Assembly: GCA_008011715.2 (NCBI GenBank) | Contig: CP136508.1 | Location: 5,332,001 to 5,396,000 of the forward strand | DNA length: 64,000 nucleotides | Direction of reading: 5' to 3' | Source: [Empedobacter] haloabium | GTDB taxonomy: Bacteria; Pseudomonadota; Gammaproteobacteria; Burkholderiales; Burkholderiaceae_D | Shown: piece after piece, positions 17,895 to 27,337 of the stretch | Layout: the number at the start of each line of letters is the position of its first letter | Numbering within the stretch: the first letter of the stretch is position 1 | Program-made: the position numbers and the translations under genes | Notes under the pieces: model-generated | What the model saw: the letters and a program-made list of their open reading frames with translations, nothing else | Database searches by the model: none | What the model was told of the DNA's origin: nothing

Positions 17895-20800
17895 TCAACG
17901 CTCGAACACCAGCTCGGGCATGACGATTTCCCAACAGTCCCGTTGGCAGCGCACCTGGAATTCCGGCGCGTTGTCGCACTTGCGCCAGACCAGCACCGCG
18001 CGCACCCGCGCGAGCACGCAGCGCATGCCGGCCGGTGGCTGGAAGCTCTTCGCAAACCGCCCGACGATCACGCCGCCCGCCTCCAGCCTGGCCCCCTGTT
18101 CGTCGTCGACGTAATCGAGCGGGTCGCCCACGCGCAAGGCGGCGATGGCGCGGTGCACCGGACTGTTGGCCTCCTTCCAGCCCGCAAAGCTCAGCTTCAG
18201 GTCGCGCTGGCCCGGCAGGCAGAAGCGGCGGGCCAGCGGGCCGGGGGCGGGCAGCCACGAGGTACGTGCCCGGCGCACCAGGCAGGCATGCTCGCCCAGC
18301 GCGTCGATCATCGGGTTGCCCGGGTCCATGCGGGCCAGCGTCAGCGTCGACCTGGCGCGCGTCATGGCGACGTAATACAGGCGCCGGGCCGCGTCGGGGT
18401 CCTCGCCCTGCCCGCCGCGCCAGTCGCCATCGAGCACGAACACATGGTCGAACTCCAGGCCCTTGGCGCGATGCGCCGTCAGCAGCAGCACGCCGCCCTG
18501 CTGCTGGCGGCTGGCCCGGCCCCATTCGGCCAGCCACTCCTGGAAGCGGGCCAGCGACACTTCCGCTTCCTGGGTGTCGGCGGCAAATGCGTCGACCGCC
18601 TCGCGCAGCACGGGCCACCAGGGCGAGTCGTCGCGCTGGGCCAGCCAGGCCCGCAAGTCGTCCGTCTTGAGCAAGCGCTTGCCGTTGGCCGCGCAGTGCG
18701 CGTCCAGATGAGCCAGGAACGCCTGGGTTTCACGCAGGCGCCACAGCGACGGCGCCTCCTCGTCGGCCATGCTGACCGGGATGCCGGCCGCTTCCAGGGC
18801 CGCGCGCACCGGGTCGAGGTACTTCCATTGGCGCGCGATCAGCGCCGTGCGGGCCGGATCGAGGCCGAGCGCCAGCATGCGCTTGAGCTCCGTGTAGATG
18901 GCCAGGGCCTGCTCCTGCGCGTCCTTCCCGGCCGGCAGCACCTGCACCCGGCCCTGGGTCACCGGATCGACCTGCTGCCAGGCGCCGCCGGCTGGCGCGT
19001 TGGCGCGCCGGGTATCGACACGGATCGCCTGCTGTTTCATGCGATCCCCGGCACGGCCAATCACCAGGTTGGCCGCCGCGACGATGTGCCGCGTGCTGCG
19101 ATAGTTCTCGACCAGCTGCTCCTGGCGCGCCTTGTAGTCTTCTGTATAGCGGCGGATGTACTCGATCGACGCGCCGGCGAACGCATAGATGTTCTGGTCG
19201 TCGTCGCCGACGGCGAACAGGTTCAGGCGCCCGTCCTCGTCGCTGCGCTTGCGGCCGGCCAGCGCGGCGATCAGCGCATATTGACCGGGGCCGATGTCCT
19301 GGTACTCGTCGACCAGGATCCAGCGGAAGCCGGCCAGCAGCCGGTCGCGCTGCGCGTCGGCGTCTTCCGGCGGCAGGCCGCGCCCTTCCAGCAGCGCGGT
19401 CGCCTCGGCCAGCACGGCATCGAAGTCGCCTTCCTCGCCGCCGCGATGGACGAAGCTGGTGCCCACCAATCGCATGGCCAGGGCGTGGCAGGTCAGCACG
19501 GTGACGCCTCGCGCGTCGTCGCCGATCAGTGCGGCCAGGCGCTTGCGGATCTCCAGGGCCGCGTGGCGGTTATAGGCCAGCGCCAGCACTGCCTGCGGAT
19601 TCTCGCGCCGCATGCGGATCAGGTAGGCGATGCGATGGACCAGCACGCGCGTCTTGCCCGCGCCCGGGCCGGCCAGCACCAGTACGTTGACGCTCTCGCG
19701 ATCGTCCGCCACGATATTGCGCTGGTGCGGCGCGGCCAGCGTCTCGACGATGTCCTTCCAGGACTGCGGCGTGGTCTGGCGCGCCAGTTCGGGTTCCCTG
19801 CCCGGCAGCCAGCGCCGGCAGAACTCCTCGCGCTCGTACTGGAAATAGTCCAGCGCCAGCTGGATCGCGTCCGCCATCTGGCGCAAGCCCCGCTCGGCGT
19901 ATTCGGCCATGATGTGGATCTGCCGGGTCAGTTCCTCGTAATGCTGCGCCAGCGGCAGGTAGTTGCTCTTCTCGAATTGCAGTTTCCAGTTGCTTTCCAG
20001 GTGCAAGGTCATGGCCGAACGGAAGATCGTCAGCCCCTTGTTCAGCCGCAGCACGTCCTGTTCGTGCAGCCACAGCAAGGCGCGGTCGACCAGCTTGCGC
20101 AGGTCGGTCGTCGCGGCGGCCAGCAGTGCGTCGCCGGCCACGCTGGCGGTGAGCTGGCCCACCGTGGTTTCCGCCAGCTGGTCGACGCCGCGGGCGCCCT
20201 GCGGCAGCGTGGACAGCCAATGATCGAGCAGCCGTTCGGCGGCGTCGCGGCGCCGCTCCGCGATCTGCTCCAGCCGGGGCCAGGGCCGGTTGAGGAGCAC
20301 GTGCAGCGTTTCCGGGTCGGCGCCGCGCTTCAGGGTCAGGCTGCCCTTGCCGTCGCCGCCGTCGCGCCCGTCGCCCGCCAGCCCGGCAATGACCTGGCGC
20401 ACGCGCTGCGGCAGCACCGCGTGGCCCTGGTCCTTCAGGCGTTGCGTCAGCAGCCGCAGGTGCAGCGGCGCGCTGTCGCCGACGCCGAAATCCGGTGCCT
20501 CCTCCTTCAGCGCGGCGATCACGGCCGCTTCCAGGACGCCGGCTTCGCGCAGGCGTTTTTTCGACGAGTTTTCCACCCCCACGTGGACGAAGGCCGTCAT
20601 CGCCATGTCGTTGCTGGCGATGCCCAGGCGGTCGAACAGGAACAGGGTCTCGCGCAGCAGGTCGGCACTGAAGCCGCAGGCGGCCATCAGTTCGTCGGTG
20701 GACAGGCCCTCGTCGGCGCCCGCCGCCAGCAGCAGCTCCACCAACCGCATGCAGCGCTGCCGGTAAGCCGGCTCGAGATCGCCCAGCAGCCGCTCCGCCT

Positions 20801-23039
20801 CGTCGCGGTTCTTCACGCGCAGCGACGACGGGAAAATCTGCACCGCGTTTTCCTCGCGCCGTACCAGCCCGGCTTCCTCCAGCCAGGCGACGGCGGTCCG
20901 GACCCTCGTGTCGTCGGTATTGCCGTCGCGCTTGAACTTGCCCTCTTCATCCTCCTCCAGGATCTCGGCAGGCGTGGCCACCAGCACCTGGTCGCGGTCC
21001 TTCTTGCGCTGCAGCTGGCGCAGCGCCCGCAGCACGCCCTGGATATCGCGCCGCGACAGGCGCGACGCGGCCGACATGCCGTGCTGGCGCTCCACGTCGT
21101 CGGCGCAGTACAGCAGCACGCTGCGCGCCTGCGCGCGATCGCGTCCGGCCCGCCCCGCCTCCTGCAGGTAGTTTTCCAGCGAGCCGGGAATGTCCGCGTG
21201 CACGACCAGCCGCACATCCTGCTTGTCGATGCCCATGCCGAAGGCATTGGTGGCCGCGATCACGCGCAACTCGCCCTTGATGAAGGCCTGTTGCGTGTCC
21301 TTCTTCAGTTCCGGCGGCAGCTTGGCGTGGTAGGGCGCGGCGGCCATACCCTTGTCGCGCAAAAAATCCGCCAACGCGCCGACCTGCTTGCGGGTGGCGC
21401 AATAGACGATGGCGCCATCCCTGGTATGCGCCGGCAGTTCCCGTTCGATCAGCGCGGCCACATGGGCAAACTTGGTGTCCTCGGTGGTTTCCAGCACTTC
21501 GAAGTCGAGGTTGTCCCGCTTGGCGCCGCCGTCGAACAAGCGCAGTTCGATCCCCAGCTTGTCGCGGAAATGGCCGACGATGTCGGCCACCACCTCGGGC
21601 TTGGCCGTGGCGGTCAGGCACTGGATCAGTGGCATCTCCTTGCCGGGGCTGGCCTCGACGCTTTCGCGGATGAAGCGCGCCACGTAGCGATAATCGGGCC
21701 GGAAATCCTGGCCCCATTTCGACAGGCAGTGCGCTTCGTCGAAGATCCAGGCACCGACCTCGCGCTGCGCCAGCACCTTGCGCACGCTCTTGTTGCGCAG
21801 CTGCTCCGGGGCGATCAGCAGGATGCTGACGTCGCCCAGGCGTACCCGGTCGAGCACATCCGCGCGCTCGGGCATGGACAGCAGGCCGTTGATGGCCGCG
21901 CAGCCGTGGATGCCGCGGGCGCGCAGTCCATTGACCTGGTCCTCCATCAGCGCCACCAGCGGCGAGATGACGATGGACAGGGCCCCGGTGCGCACGAAGC
22001 GCGACAGCGCGGGCACCTGGTAGCACAGCGACTTGCCGGTGCCGGTCGGCAGGATGCCCAACGCATGCTCGCCGCGCATCGCCGCCTCGACGATCTCCTG
22101 CTGCAGCGGACGGCCGCTGGGGCCGTACACCGGCTCCGGCCGGAACGTGTATCCTGGGCCGAACCAGTGCCGCAGCTGACGCAGCGAGTCATGTTCGCGC
22201 TCGCACCAACGGCAAGCCGGCGAACCGCACGGCGTGTCGCGCAGCCGCCGGATCAGCCTTCCCGTTACAGGGAACTGGTACCGTACCCACGGCGGCATGA
22301 CCGAATCGCCGCCCGCCACGGAGATCCACGCCAGCGCATAGGCCAGCGGCCAGGCATGGTCACGCGCGCGCGCGACCAGGTCGGCGCCCGCTTGGGCGCA
22401 GCCGGCATCGGCCAGCAGGCGCCGCAGGGCCGCCTCGGCGTCCGGCGCGTCCGGTCTTGGCGCCCCGCGTACCTCGGTAAAGAAGTGATCCAGGCCGCCC
22501 ACGCCGCGCCGCTCCGTCGTCAGCCAATGCCATGCCAGCAGGAGGTCCGGCGACTCGCCGGCCATCTTCGTCAGGCTGTCGACCTGGTCGGCGAACACCT
22601 GCAGCGCCAGGCCCGCATCGAGCAGGGGGTCGTTACGGCAGTTCCCCAGCAAGCTGCCGTCGTGGTAATGCTTGACCAGGTGGTGGTAGGGGTTGCGCGG
22701 GAACGCCAGCGGATTCAGGCGCAAGGTATCGATCGCATCCTTGGCCAGCAGCCGCAGGGTGGGCTGGGCGGCACGCAATTGCGGCAGGTCGAAGGCGATC
22801 AGGTTGTGCCCAAGCACGTAGCTGGCCTCGTCGGCGAGACCGTCGAGGGCGCGCAACGCCTCGGGCAGCGTCCCGGGCGGGAAGGCGACGTCACGGCGAT
22901 GCTTGCCGTGGACGCCGGCAAACCGGTGAATGCGCCCGCTGTCGCGGCCGACCTCGAGGTCGATCGAAACGACGCAGGCCGCGATCGGTTCGGGGCCGTC
23001 GGCTGGCCAGGCATGCAGGTTGAGCGTGGCGGAGGACAT
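17895..23039 (-). CDS. Fusion of DEDD-type exonuclease, RecQ helicase and UvrD helicase
   Basis: 1714 residues in one uninterrupted frame. Residues 1-260 look like an RNase H-fold exonuclease: SIDLEVG (Asp27, Glu29), GHNLIAFD (Asp84) and NDPLLDA (Asp137/Asp141). A Cys cluster CGSPACRWCEREH follows at 271-283. About 300-800 is RecQ-like: Walker A ILPTGTGKS, DEAH in WIFDEAHCLSKWGQDFRPDY, and QEAGRAGRD. From about 1110 to the end is a UvrD/Rep-type helicase: LAGPGAGKT, VDEYQDIG, TAHRAKGLEFDHV and YYVAMTRAR. All catalytic motifs look intact. It presumably unwinds and trims DNA in repair or defence; no partner gene is obvious. The start at 23039 has no clear ribosome site. Confidence 0.88.
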   Translation of the reverse strand: MSSATLNLHAWPADGPEPIAACVVSIDLEVGRDSGRIHRFAGVHGKHRRDVAFPPGTLPEALRALDGLADEASYVLGHNLIAFDLPQLRAAQPTLRLLAKDAIDTLRLNPLAFPRNPYHHLVKHYHDGSLLGNCRNDPLLDAGLALQVFADQVDSLTKMAGESPDLLLAWHWLTTERRGVGGLDHFFTEVRGAPRPDAPDAEAALRRLLADAGCAQAGADLVARARDHAWPLAYALAWISVAGGDSVMPPWVRYQFPVTGRLIRRLRDTPCGSPACRWCEREHDSLRQLRHWFGPGYTFRPEPVYGPSGRPLQQEIVEAAMRGEHALGILPTGTGKSLCYQVPALSRFVRTGALSIVISPLVALMEDQVNGLRARGIHGCAAINGLLSMPERADVLDRVRLGDVSILLIAPEQLRNKSVRKVLAQREVGAWIFDEAHCLSKWGQDFRPDYRYVARFIRESVEASPGKEMPLIQCLTATAKPEVVADIVGHFRDKLGIELRLFDGGAKRDNLDFEVLETTEDTKFAHVAALIERELPAHTRDGAIVYCATRKQVGALADFLRDKGMAAAPYHAKLPPELKKDTQQAFIKGELRVIAATNAFGMGIDKQDVRLVVHADIPGSLENYLQEAGRAGRDRAQARSVLLYCADDVERQHGMSAASRLSRRDIQGVLRALRQLQRKKDRDQVLVATPAEILEEDEEGKFKRDGNTDDTRVRTAVAWLEEAGLVRREENAVQIFPSSLRVKNRDEAERLLGDLEPAYRQRCMRLVELLLAAGADEGLSTDELMAACGFSADLLRETLFLFDRLGIASNDMAMTAFVHVGVENSSKKRLREAGVLEAAVIAALKEEAPDFGVGDSAPLHLRLLTQRLKDQGHAVLPQRVRQVIAGLAGDGRDGGDGKGSLTLKRGADPETLHVLLNRPWPRLEQIAERRRDAAERLLDHWLSTLPQGARGVDQLAETTVGQLTASVAGDALLAAATTDLRKLVDRALLWLHEQDVLRLNKGLTIFRSAMTLHLESNWKLQFEKSNYLPLAQHYEELTRQIHIMAEYAERGLRQMADAIQLALDYFQYEREEFCRRWLPGREPELARQTTPQSWKDIVETLAAPHQRNIVADDRESVNVLVLAGPGAGKTRVLVHRIAYLIRMRRENPQAVLALAYNRHAALEIRKRLAALIGDDARGVTVLTCHALAMRLVGTSFVHRGGEEGDFDAVLAEATALLEGRGLPPEDADAQRDRLLAGFRWILVDEYQDIGPGQYALIAALAGRKRSDEDGRLNLFAVGDDDQNIYAFAGASIEYIRRYTEDYKARQEQLVENYRSTRHIVAAANLVIGRAGDRMKQQAIRVDTRRANAPAGGAWQQVDPVTQGRVQVLPAGKDAQEQALAIYTELKRMLALGLDPARTALIARQWKYLDPVRAALEAAGIPVSMADEEAPSLWRLRETQAFLAHLDAHCAANGKRLLKTDDLRAWLAQRDDSPWWPVLREAVDAFAADTQEAEVSLARFQEWLAEWGRASRQQQGGVLLLTAHRAKGLEFDHVFVLDGDWRGGQGEDPDAARRLYYVAMTRARSTLTLARMDPGNPMIDALGEHACLVRRARTSWLPAPGPLARRFCLPGQRDLKLSFAGWKEANSPVHRAIAALRVGDPLDYVDDEQGARLEAGGVIVGRFAKSFQPPAGMRCVLARVRAVLVWRKCDNAPEFQVRCQRDCWEIVMPELVFER

Positions 23040-23065
23040 GGCAGAACTATGTCCCGATTAATTGA

Positions 23066-23084
23066 GCAATGCAACATTTGGAGA
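23066..23084. promoter_or_regulatory. Candidate operator, weak copy of the AATGTGACATT motif
   Basis: GCAATGCAACATTTGGAGA matches the site at 61842-61860 at 15 of 19 positions. It lies in the divergent gap between the helicase fusion (minus) and the YjbR gene (plus), 81 bases before the latter. The palindrome is poorer here than at the other two sites. Confidence 0.35.
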
Positions 23085-23164
23085 TGTATCAGCGCCGGTT
23101 TATTTGTACCAGCCGCCGATGCCTCAGTTAATATAACGACAATAATGTTGAACAACCTCTTCCC

Positions 23165-23563
23165 ATGACCGTAGACGAACTCAAGGCATTTTGTAAAACA
23201 TTCGGCGGTGCGGTCGAAACGCTGCACGGCGCCCCGAGCAATATCCTCACCTATTCGGTGGGCGGCAAAAACTTCGCCTATTTCAAGACCAGCGAACCGG
23301 AACAATGGCGCTTCAGCGTGCGGGTCGCACCGGAGCGCTTTCTCGAACTGACCGACATGCCAGGCGTAAAACCGGCCCGCTACATGGGGCGTTTTCACTG
23401 GATTACCGTGGTGCGGGTCGAAGCATTCCCCGCCGAGTATTTGACGGAGCTGGTTGAATGGTCCTATCGCAAAGCGTGGGGGGGCGCTCAGCAAGGCGCG
23501 CCAGAAAAACATCGGCTAGGCGCGGCAGCAATGTTACTTGCCGAAACTGCAAGTTTGAATTAA
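23165..23563 (+). CDS. MmcQ/YjbR-family protein
   Basis: 132 residues of the YjbR fold (FCKTFGGAVETLHG, FAYFKTSEPEQWRFSVRV, PGVKPARYMGRFHWITV). The family has a double-wing DNA-binding-like fold, but its function is not established. The ATG at 23165 has no strong ribosome site. It diverges from the helicase fusion and lies 31 bases before the rhomboid gene. Confidence 0.88.
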   Translation: MTVDELKAFCKTFGGAVETLHGAPSNILTYSVGGKNFAYFKTSEPEQWRFSVRVAPERFLELTDMPGVKPARYMGRFHWITVVRVEAFPAEYLTELVEWSYRKAWGGAQQGAPEKHRLGAAAMLLAETASLN

Positions 23564-23594
23564 CCTGCCCGGCTGTTCTAACTATTATGTTGCC

Positions 23595-25454
23595 ATGACC
23601 GTTGCCGTCCAGCCGCCCCGCGCCCCCGTCGTCACTTTTGCCCTGATAGCCATCAATATCGTGCTGTACCTGATCCAGGTCGCAGCCGGGCTGGACTGGC
23701 TTGACCCGAACTCCGACGACCTGGTGCGCTGGGGTGCCAACCTGGCGGTCTACTCGCTGACCGACGAGCCGTGGCGGCTCCTGACCAGCATGTTCCTGCA
23801 CATCGGCCTGATGCACCTGGCCGTCAACATGTACATGCTGCTGTCGTTCGGCGCCATGGCCGAGCGCCGCTTCGGGCCGGTGCGCCTGCTGCTGGTGTAC
23901 CTGCTGTCCGGCCTGGCCGGCAGCGTCGTCAGCGCCCTGTGGCATGCCGACCCGTTCAACCAGGTGGTCGCGGCCGGCGCGTCCGGCGCGCTGATGGGCC
24001 TGACCGGCGCCTACCTGGCCGACTGGCTGGTGGCCAGCTGGCACAACGATCCCCATGAAGACGTGAAGATCGGCGGGCCGCTGGTGCAGACCATCGTCAT
24101 CAACCTCGTCATCGGCTCGGCCATTCCCGGCATCGACAATGCCTGCCACGTCGGCGGCCTGGTCGGCGGCTTTATCGTGGGTGGCGCCTTTGCCATGGTC
24201 TCGCCCCGTGCCAGCCGGCTGCAAAGCACGCTGGCCGGCATGCTGATCTGCGCCGGCGCGGTCGCCGCGCTGGTGGCGGCACTGCGCATCGAGCCGTCCG
24301 AAGGGCTGCAGATGCTGCGGGAAGTGCACGCCGCGGAGAAGGCCGAGCGTGCGGAGAAGGAACTGGCCGAGCGCAAGAAGAAAGAGCGCCTGGCCGCCAT
24401 TGTCGAGGAACGCAAGCGCGGCCCGCGCACCGAGACGGACGAAGTCGCGGCCGGGACGTCGATCGCGCTGGAGCACCGCCCTCACAGCCTGTACCTGCTG
24501 CCGGACGCCCAGCGCGTGGCCGTCACCGCGGGCTGGAACGCGGTGCAGGTGATCGACCTGGCCGGGCGTACCGGCGGGCCGTGGATCAAGGGGCCGCGCA
24601 CGCAAGGCATGATGATCGGGTGCGCCCATCCGCCCTGCTTCCCGAACAATCCGAACGCGCTGGCGCTGGCGCCGGACGGCCGCACCGCTTATGCCGCGTC
24701 GATGGAAAAGGACGGCATCGGCATCGTCGACTTGCAGACGGGGACGATGACGGGCGCGCTCAAGACCGGCAAAGTGCCGCGCGCCGTGGCGGCCGATCGA
24801 GCGGGCCAGCGTGTCTATGTGCTCAACGATGCCGACAACACCGTCGTGGCGGTCGACCTGGGCACGCGCAAGATCGCTGCCCGCTCCGCGGCCTTCGGCA
24901 AGAACCGCCTGGACGAATACCACCCGGCCGGCATCTGGCTGGCGGCGCAGGAGCGTGAAGTCTGGGTGCTCGATCAGAGCTTGTCGCGCCTGGTGGTGCT
25001 GGACGCCGCTACCCTGGCCGAAGTGGCGGATGTCAGCATCACCTCGGGCTACATGAACGGCGCCTATTTCGATGCCGCGCGCGGCAAGGCCTGGGTGGTG
25101 GGGGTGGACGCCATCGACCGGGTCGACCTGGCCAGCAAGAAGGTCGAGACGACCTCGCACTTCTGCCAGGGCGTATGGGCGGCGCCAGTCGCCATCGATC
25201 GCAGCGCCAGTCGCCTGGCCATTGCCGCCGGCGGCCGCGTCCTGGTGGTCAGCCTGCGTACCGGCTACATCGTGGCATCCTATCCGTACGACGGCAAGCC
25301 GACGGGCCTGCAGTTCGCACCGGACGGCAAGCATCTGTATGCCATCGGCACCGACCCGGAGCGCCTGACCACGCTCGACCTGGCTGTCACGGCCGAACTG
25401 GGCGCGCCAGCCGGCTCGGATGACTTGAAGTTGCTGTGTTCTACCCTGGACTGA
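23595..25454 (+). CDS. Rhomboid intramembrane protease fused to a beta-propeller
   Basis: 619 residues. Residues 1-235 form a six-to-seven-helix rhomboid domain: [13 protein letters not shown] (69-79), the serine motif GASGALMGL with Ser130, and His185 in [11 protein letters not shown], so the Ser-His dyad is intact. About 245-280 is a highly charged, probably coiled-coil linker ([19 protein letters not shown]). From about 290 to the end are YncE-like propeller repeats ([42 protein letters not shown]). The propeller probably recruits substrate or senses something at the membrane. The fusion is unusual; the substrate is unknown. Confidence 0.86.
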   Translation: MTVAVQPPRAPVVTFALIAINIVLYLIQVAAGLDWLDPNSDDLVRWGANLAVYSLTDEPWRLLTSMFLHIGLMHLAVNMYMLLSFGAMAERRFGPVRLLLVYLLSGLAGSVVSALWHADPFNQVVAAGASGALMGLTGAYLADWLVASWHNDPHEDVKIGGPLVQTIVINLVIGSAIPGIDNACHVGGLVGGFIVGGAFAMVSPRASRLQSTLAGMLICAGAVAALVAALRIEPSEGLQMLREVHAAEKAERAEKELAERKKKERLAAIVEERKRGPRTETDEVAAGTSIALEHRPHSLYLLPDAQRVAVTAGWNAVQVIDLAGRTGGPWIKGPRTQGMMIGCAHPPCFPNNPNALALAPDGRTAYAASMEKDGIGIVDLQTGTMTGALKTGKVPRAVAADRAGQRVYVLNDADNTVVAVDLGTRKIAARSAAFGKNRLDEYHPAGIWLAAQEREVWVLDQSLSRLVVLDAATLAEVADVSITSGYMNGAYFDAARGKAWVVGVDAIDRVDLASKKVETTSHFCQGVWAAPVAIDRSASRLAIAAGGRVLVVSLRTGYIVASYPYDGKPTGLQFAPDGKHLYAIGTDPERLTTLDLAVTAELGAPAGSDDLKLLCSTLD

Positions 25455-25468
25455 ACGAAGATGGCGCC

Positions 25469-25612
25469 ATGAAGATGCGCAAGAAGGCCGACCTGCCCAC
25501 CAAACTGTGCGCCCGCTGCGGCCTGCCGTTCAGTTGGCGCAAGAAGTGGGCACGGGACTGGGACAACGTGAAGTTCTGCTCGGAGCGCTGCCGCCGTGCC
25601 GGCGGCAGCTGA
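25469..25612 (+). CDS. Small DUF2256 protein
   Basis: A 47-residue basic protein. It has two CxxC-type pairs, [15 protein letters not shown] and FCSERCRR, which should bind one zinc; this is the DUF2256 pattern. The start at 25469 is used because the ATG at 25461 hits a stop after three codons. It follows the rhomboid gene by 14 bases and ends nine bases before the convergent MYG1 gene. Function unknown; such proteins are often encoded near photolyase or cryptochrome-type genes, which is not the case here. Confidence 0.85.
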   Translation: MKMRKKADLPTKLCARCGLPFSWRKKWARDWDNVKFCSERCRRAGGS

Positions 25613-25621
25613 GCTGCGCAC

Positions 25622-26563
25622 CTACGCCAGCGCCTGCAGCGCCTGCCGCGCCATTTCGCGCGCCCCCTCGTACGATTTCACCGCCGCGATAAAGCGGCCG
25701 TTGTGACAGAAAATCGCGTCCGGCACGCCGGTGACGGCGGCCAGCTCCGCGTCGCGCAGGCCCGCCCACGCTGCGGGCAAATCGGCGCGGGCCTCGAAAC
25801 TCTCGGCACTGACCGGCACGGTATGCAGCAGATAGCGCTGCTCGCCCAGGCTGTGGCTGATCACGAACAGCACCTTCGGCATTTCCTTGCGGACCAGCTG
25901 GGTCCACGGCAGTGCGCTGTTCTTCAGGAACAGCACCCTGCCGCCCTCCAGCGCCTCGGACTGGCGCACCTGCTGCACCGCCAGCAGCGCGCCGACGCGG
26001 TACTTGACCGAGTTCACCAGCACGTCCGTCAGCAACGCCATCGCGCGGCGGAACTCGACCAGGCGAAACGCCTCCGCCGGCTCGCCGTAGCCCAGTCGTT
26101 GCTCGTCGAGCCAGTTCGGGTTGAAGCCCGAGATCACGGCCGACAGGCCATAGCCGCCCGGCGCGTTCTTGGCCGCGCCCACGTCCGACAGGTCCAGGTA
26201 TTGCACGATATCGCTGTCGATCGCATAGGCCAGCTCGCGCGCCTTGTCCTCGGACAGCTCGTGGCCGCAGTGCGTCAAGGCGACCGAGCGCACGCACTGC
26301 CCGCCGAATTCGCGCCAGACCAGCCCGGCGCTGGCGTACGGCACGCCGCTCTGGCGCGCACCGCTGAAACCCTTCTGGTGATGGTCGAAGCGCCCGCTGG
26401 CCGGCTCCCAGACACCGCCGACGTCCACGACCAAATCGGCCCGGTCGATGATCGCCTGGTCGCGCGTCCGGACGATCTCGGCCTGCGGATACAGGATGTG
26501 CAGGACGGCGACGGCCCAGGCGTCGTCGGCATGGAACTTGCCGTTGTGAGTCACTATTAGCAT
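25622..26563 (-). CDS. MYG1-family DHH-type phosphoesterase
   Basis: 313 residues of the MYG1/UPF0160 family, related to DHH phosphoesterases. HNGKFHADDAWAVAV at the N-terminus, VVDVGGVW and RFDHHQKGF supply the metal-binding His and Asp residues. Eukaryotic MYG1 is a 3'-5' RNA exonuclease; the bacterial role is not established. The length is normal and no signal peptide is present. It is transcribed away from the outer membrane barrel gene at 26762. Confidence 0.9.
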   Translation of the reverse strand: MLIVTHNGKFHADDAWAVAVLHILYPQAEIVRTRDQAIIDRADLVVDVGGVWEPASGRFDHHQKGFSGARQSGVPYASAGLVWREFGGQCVRSVALTHCGHELSEDKARELAYAIDSDIVQYLDLSDVGAAKNAPGGYGLSAVISGFNPNWLDEQRLGYGEPAEAFRLVEFRRAMALLTDVLVNSVKYRVGALLAVQQVRQSEALEGGRVLFLKNSALPWTQLVRKEMPKVLFVISHSLGEQRYLLHTVPVSAESFEARADLPAAWAGLRDAELAAVTGVPDAIFCHNGRFIAAVKSYEGAREMARQALQALA

Positions 26564-26761
26564 GGGAAAACTAAATCTTTATTTTTTGTAAATATTCATC
26601 ATACAGAGATCGGGCCGGGATTGCGATCCCCAATATATTCGCCAAGGCGCGTCGATTACCGCAAACGCGACACAAAATAATGATTTTGGGAACTTCGAAT
26701 TGCATTTGTGAAAATAAACCGTTACAGTACCGCCCTTCCCAACTGACTAGAGTTTTTTGCA

Positions 26762-27337
26762 ATGAAGAAGTTCGTATTCGCTTTCGCCTCCCTGTTCGCC
26801 CTGACGGCCGCTGCTCAGGCCCAAACGGCATCCCCACTGCGTTTCATGGTCGGCGCGGGCCTCAGCTTCGGTGGCGACAAACTGACCACCGTCGAGTTCA
26901 CCGACGGTCACTCGGAAGACCTGCGGGCTGGCGGCCTGGTGTACCTGACGGCCGGCGCCGACTATCGCATCAGCGAGTCCTTCTCGCTGCAAGGCACGGT
27001 CAACTACCACGTCAACAACAGCAGCGGCGACAACGGCGACGTGCGCTTCGAGCGCTTCCCGGTCGAACTGGTCGGCTACTACCACATCAACCAAGAGTGG
27101 CGCGTGGGCGCCGGCGTGCGTTACACCAGCAAGCCGAAGATCTCCAGCAGCGGCGTCCTGGACGGCATGGACTTCAAGTTCGACAACACCACCAGCGGCC
27201 TGATCGAAGCAGAGTACTTCTACAGCCCAAAACTGGGCGTCAAGATGCGCTACGTCAACGAGAAGTTCAAGAAATCCGGCTACCGCGGTGATGTCAACGG
27301 CAGCCACCTCGGCATTTCGGCCAACTACTACTTCTAA
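26762..27337 (+). CDS. Small outer membrane beta-barrel protein
   Basis: 191 residues with a signal peptide (FVFAFASLFALTAAAQAQ), alternating amphipathic strands suited to an eight-stranded barrel, and the C-terminal aromatic ending SANYYF, the signal for BAM insertion. It resembles OmpX/OmpW or opacity-type barrels, but I cannot place it in one family. The upstream 198 bases (26564-26761) are clearly richer in A and T than the surroundings and should hold its promoter. The stop overlaps that of the histidine kinase gene by four bases, tail to tail. Confidence 0.8.
   Translation: MKKFVFAFASLFALTAAAQAQTASPLRFMVGAGLSFGGDKLTTVEFTDGHSEDLRAGGLVYLTAGADYRISESFSLQGTVNYHVNNSSGDNGDVRFERFPVELVGYYHINQEWRVGAGVRYTSKPKISSSGVLDGMDFKFDNTTSGLIEAEYFYSPKLGVKMRYVNEKFKKSGYRGDVNGSHLGISANYYF

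Noticed and set aside
17943..23168. A 1741-codon open frame on the plus strand, antisense to the helicase fusion
   Set aside because: It mirrors the helicase gene in a high-GC genome, where antisense frames stay open. The predicted protein is rich in Arg, Gln, His and Ala with no motifs, while the minus frame has complete helicase signatures.
26571..26837. Minus-strand 88-codon frame over the intergenic region before the outer membrane barrel gene
   Set aside because: No family resemblance or ribosome site, and it overlaps the start of a convincing signal-peptide gene. The region more likely holds the promoter.
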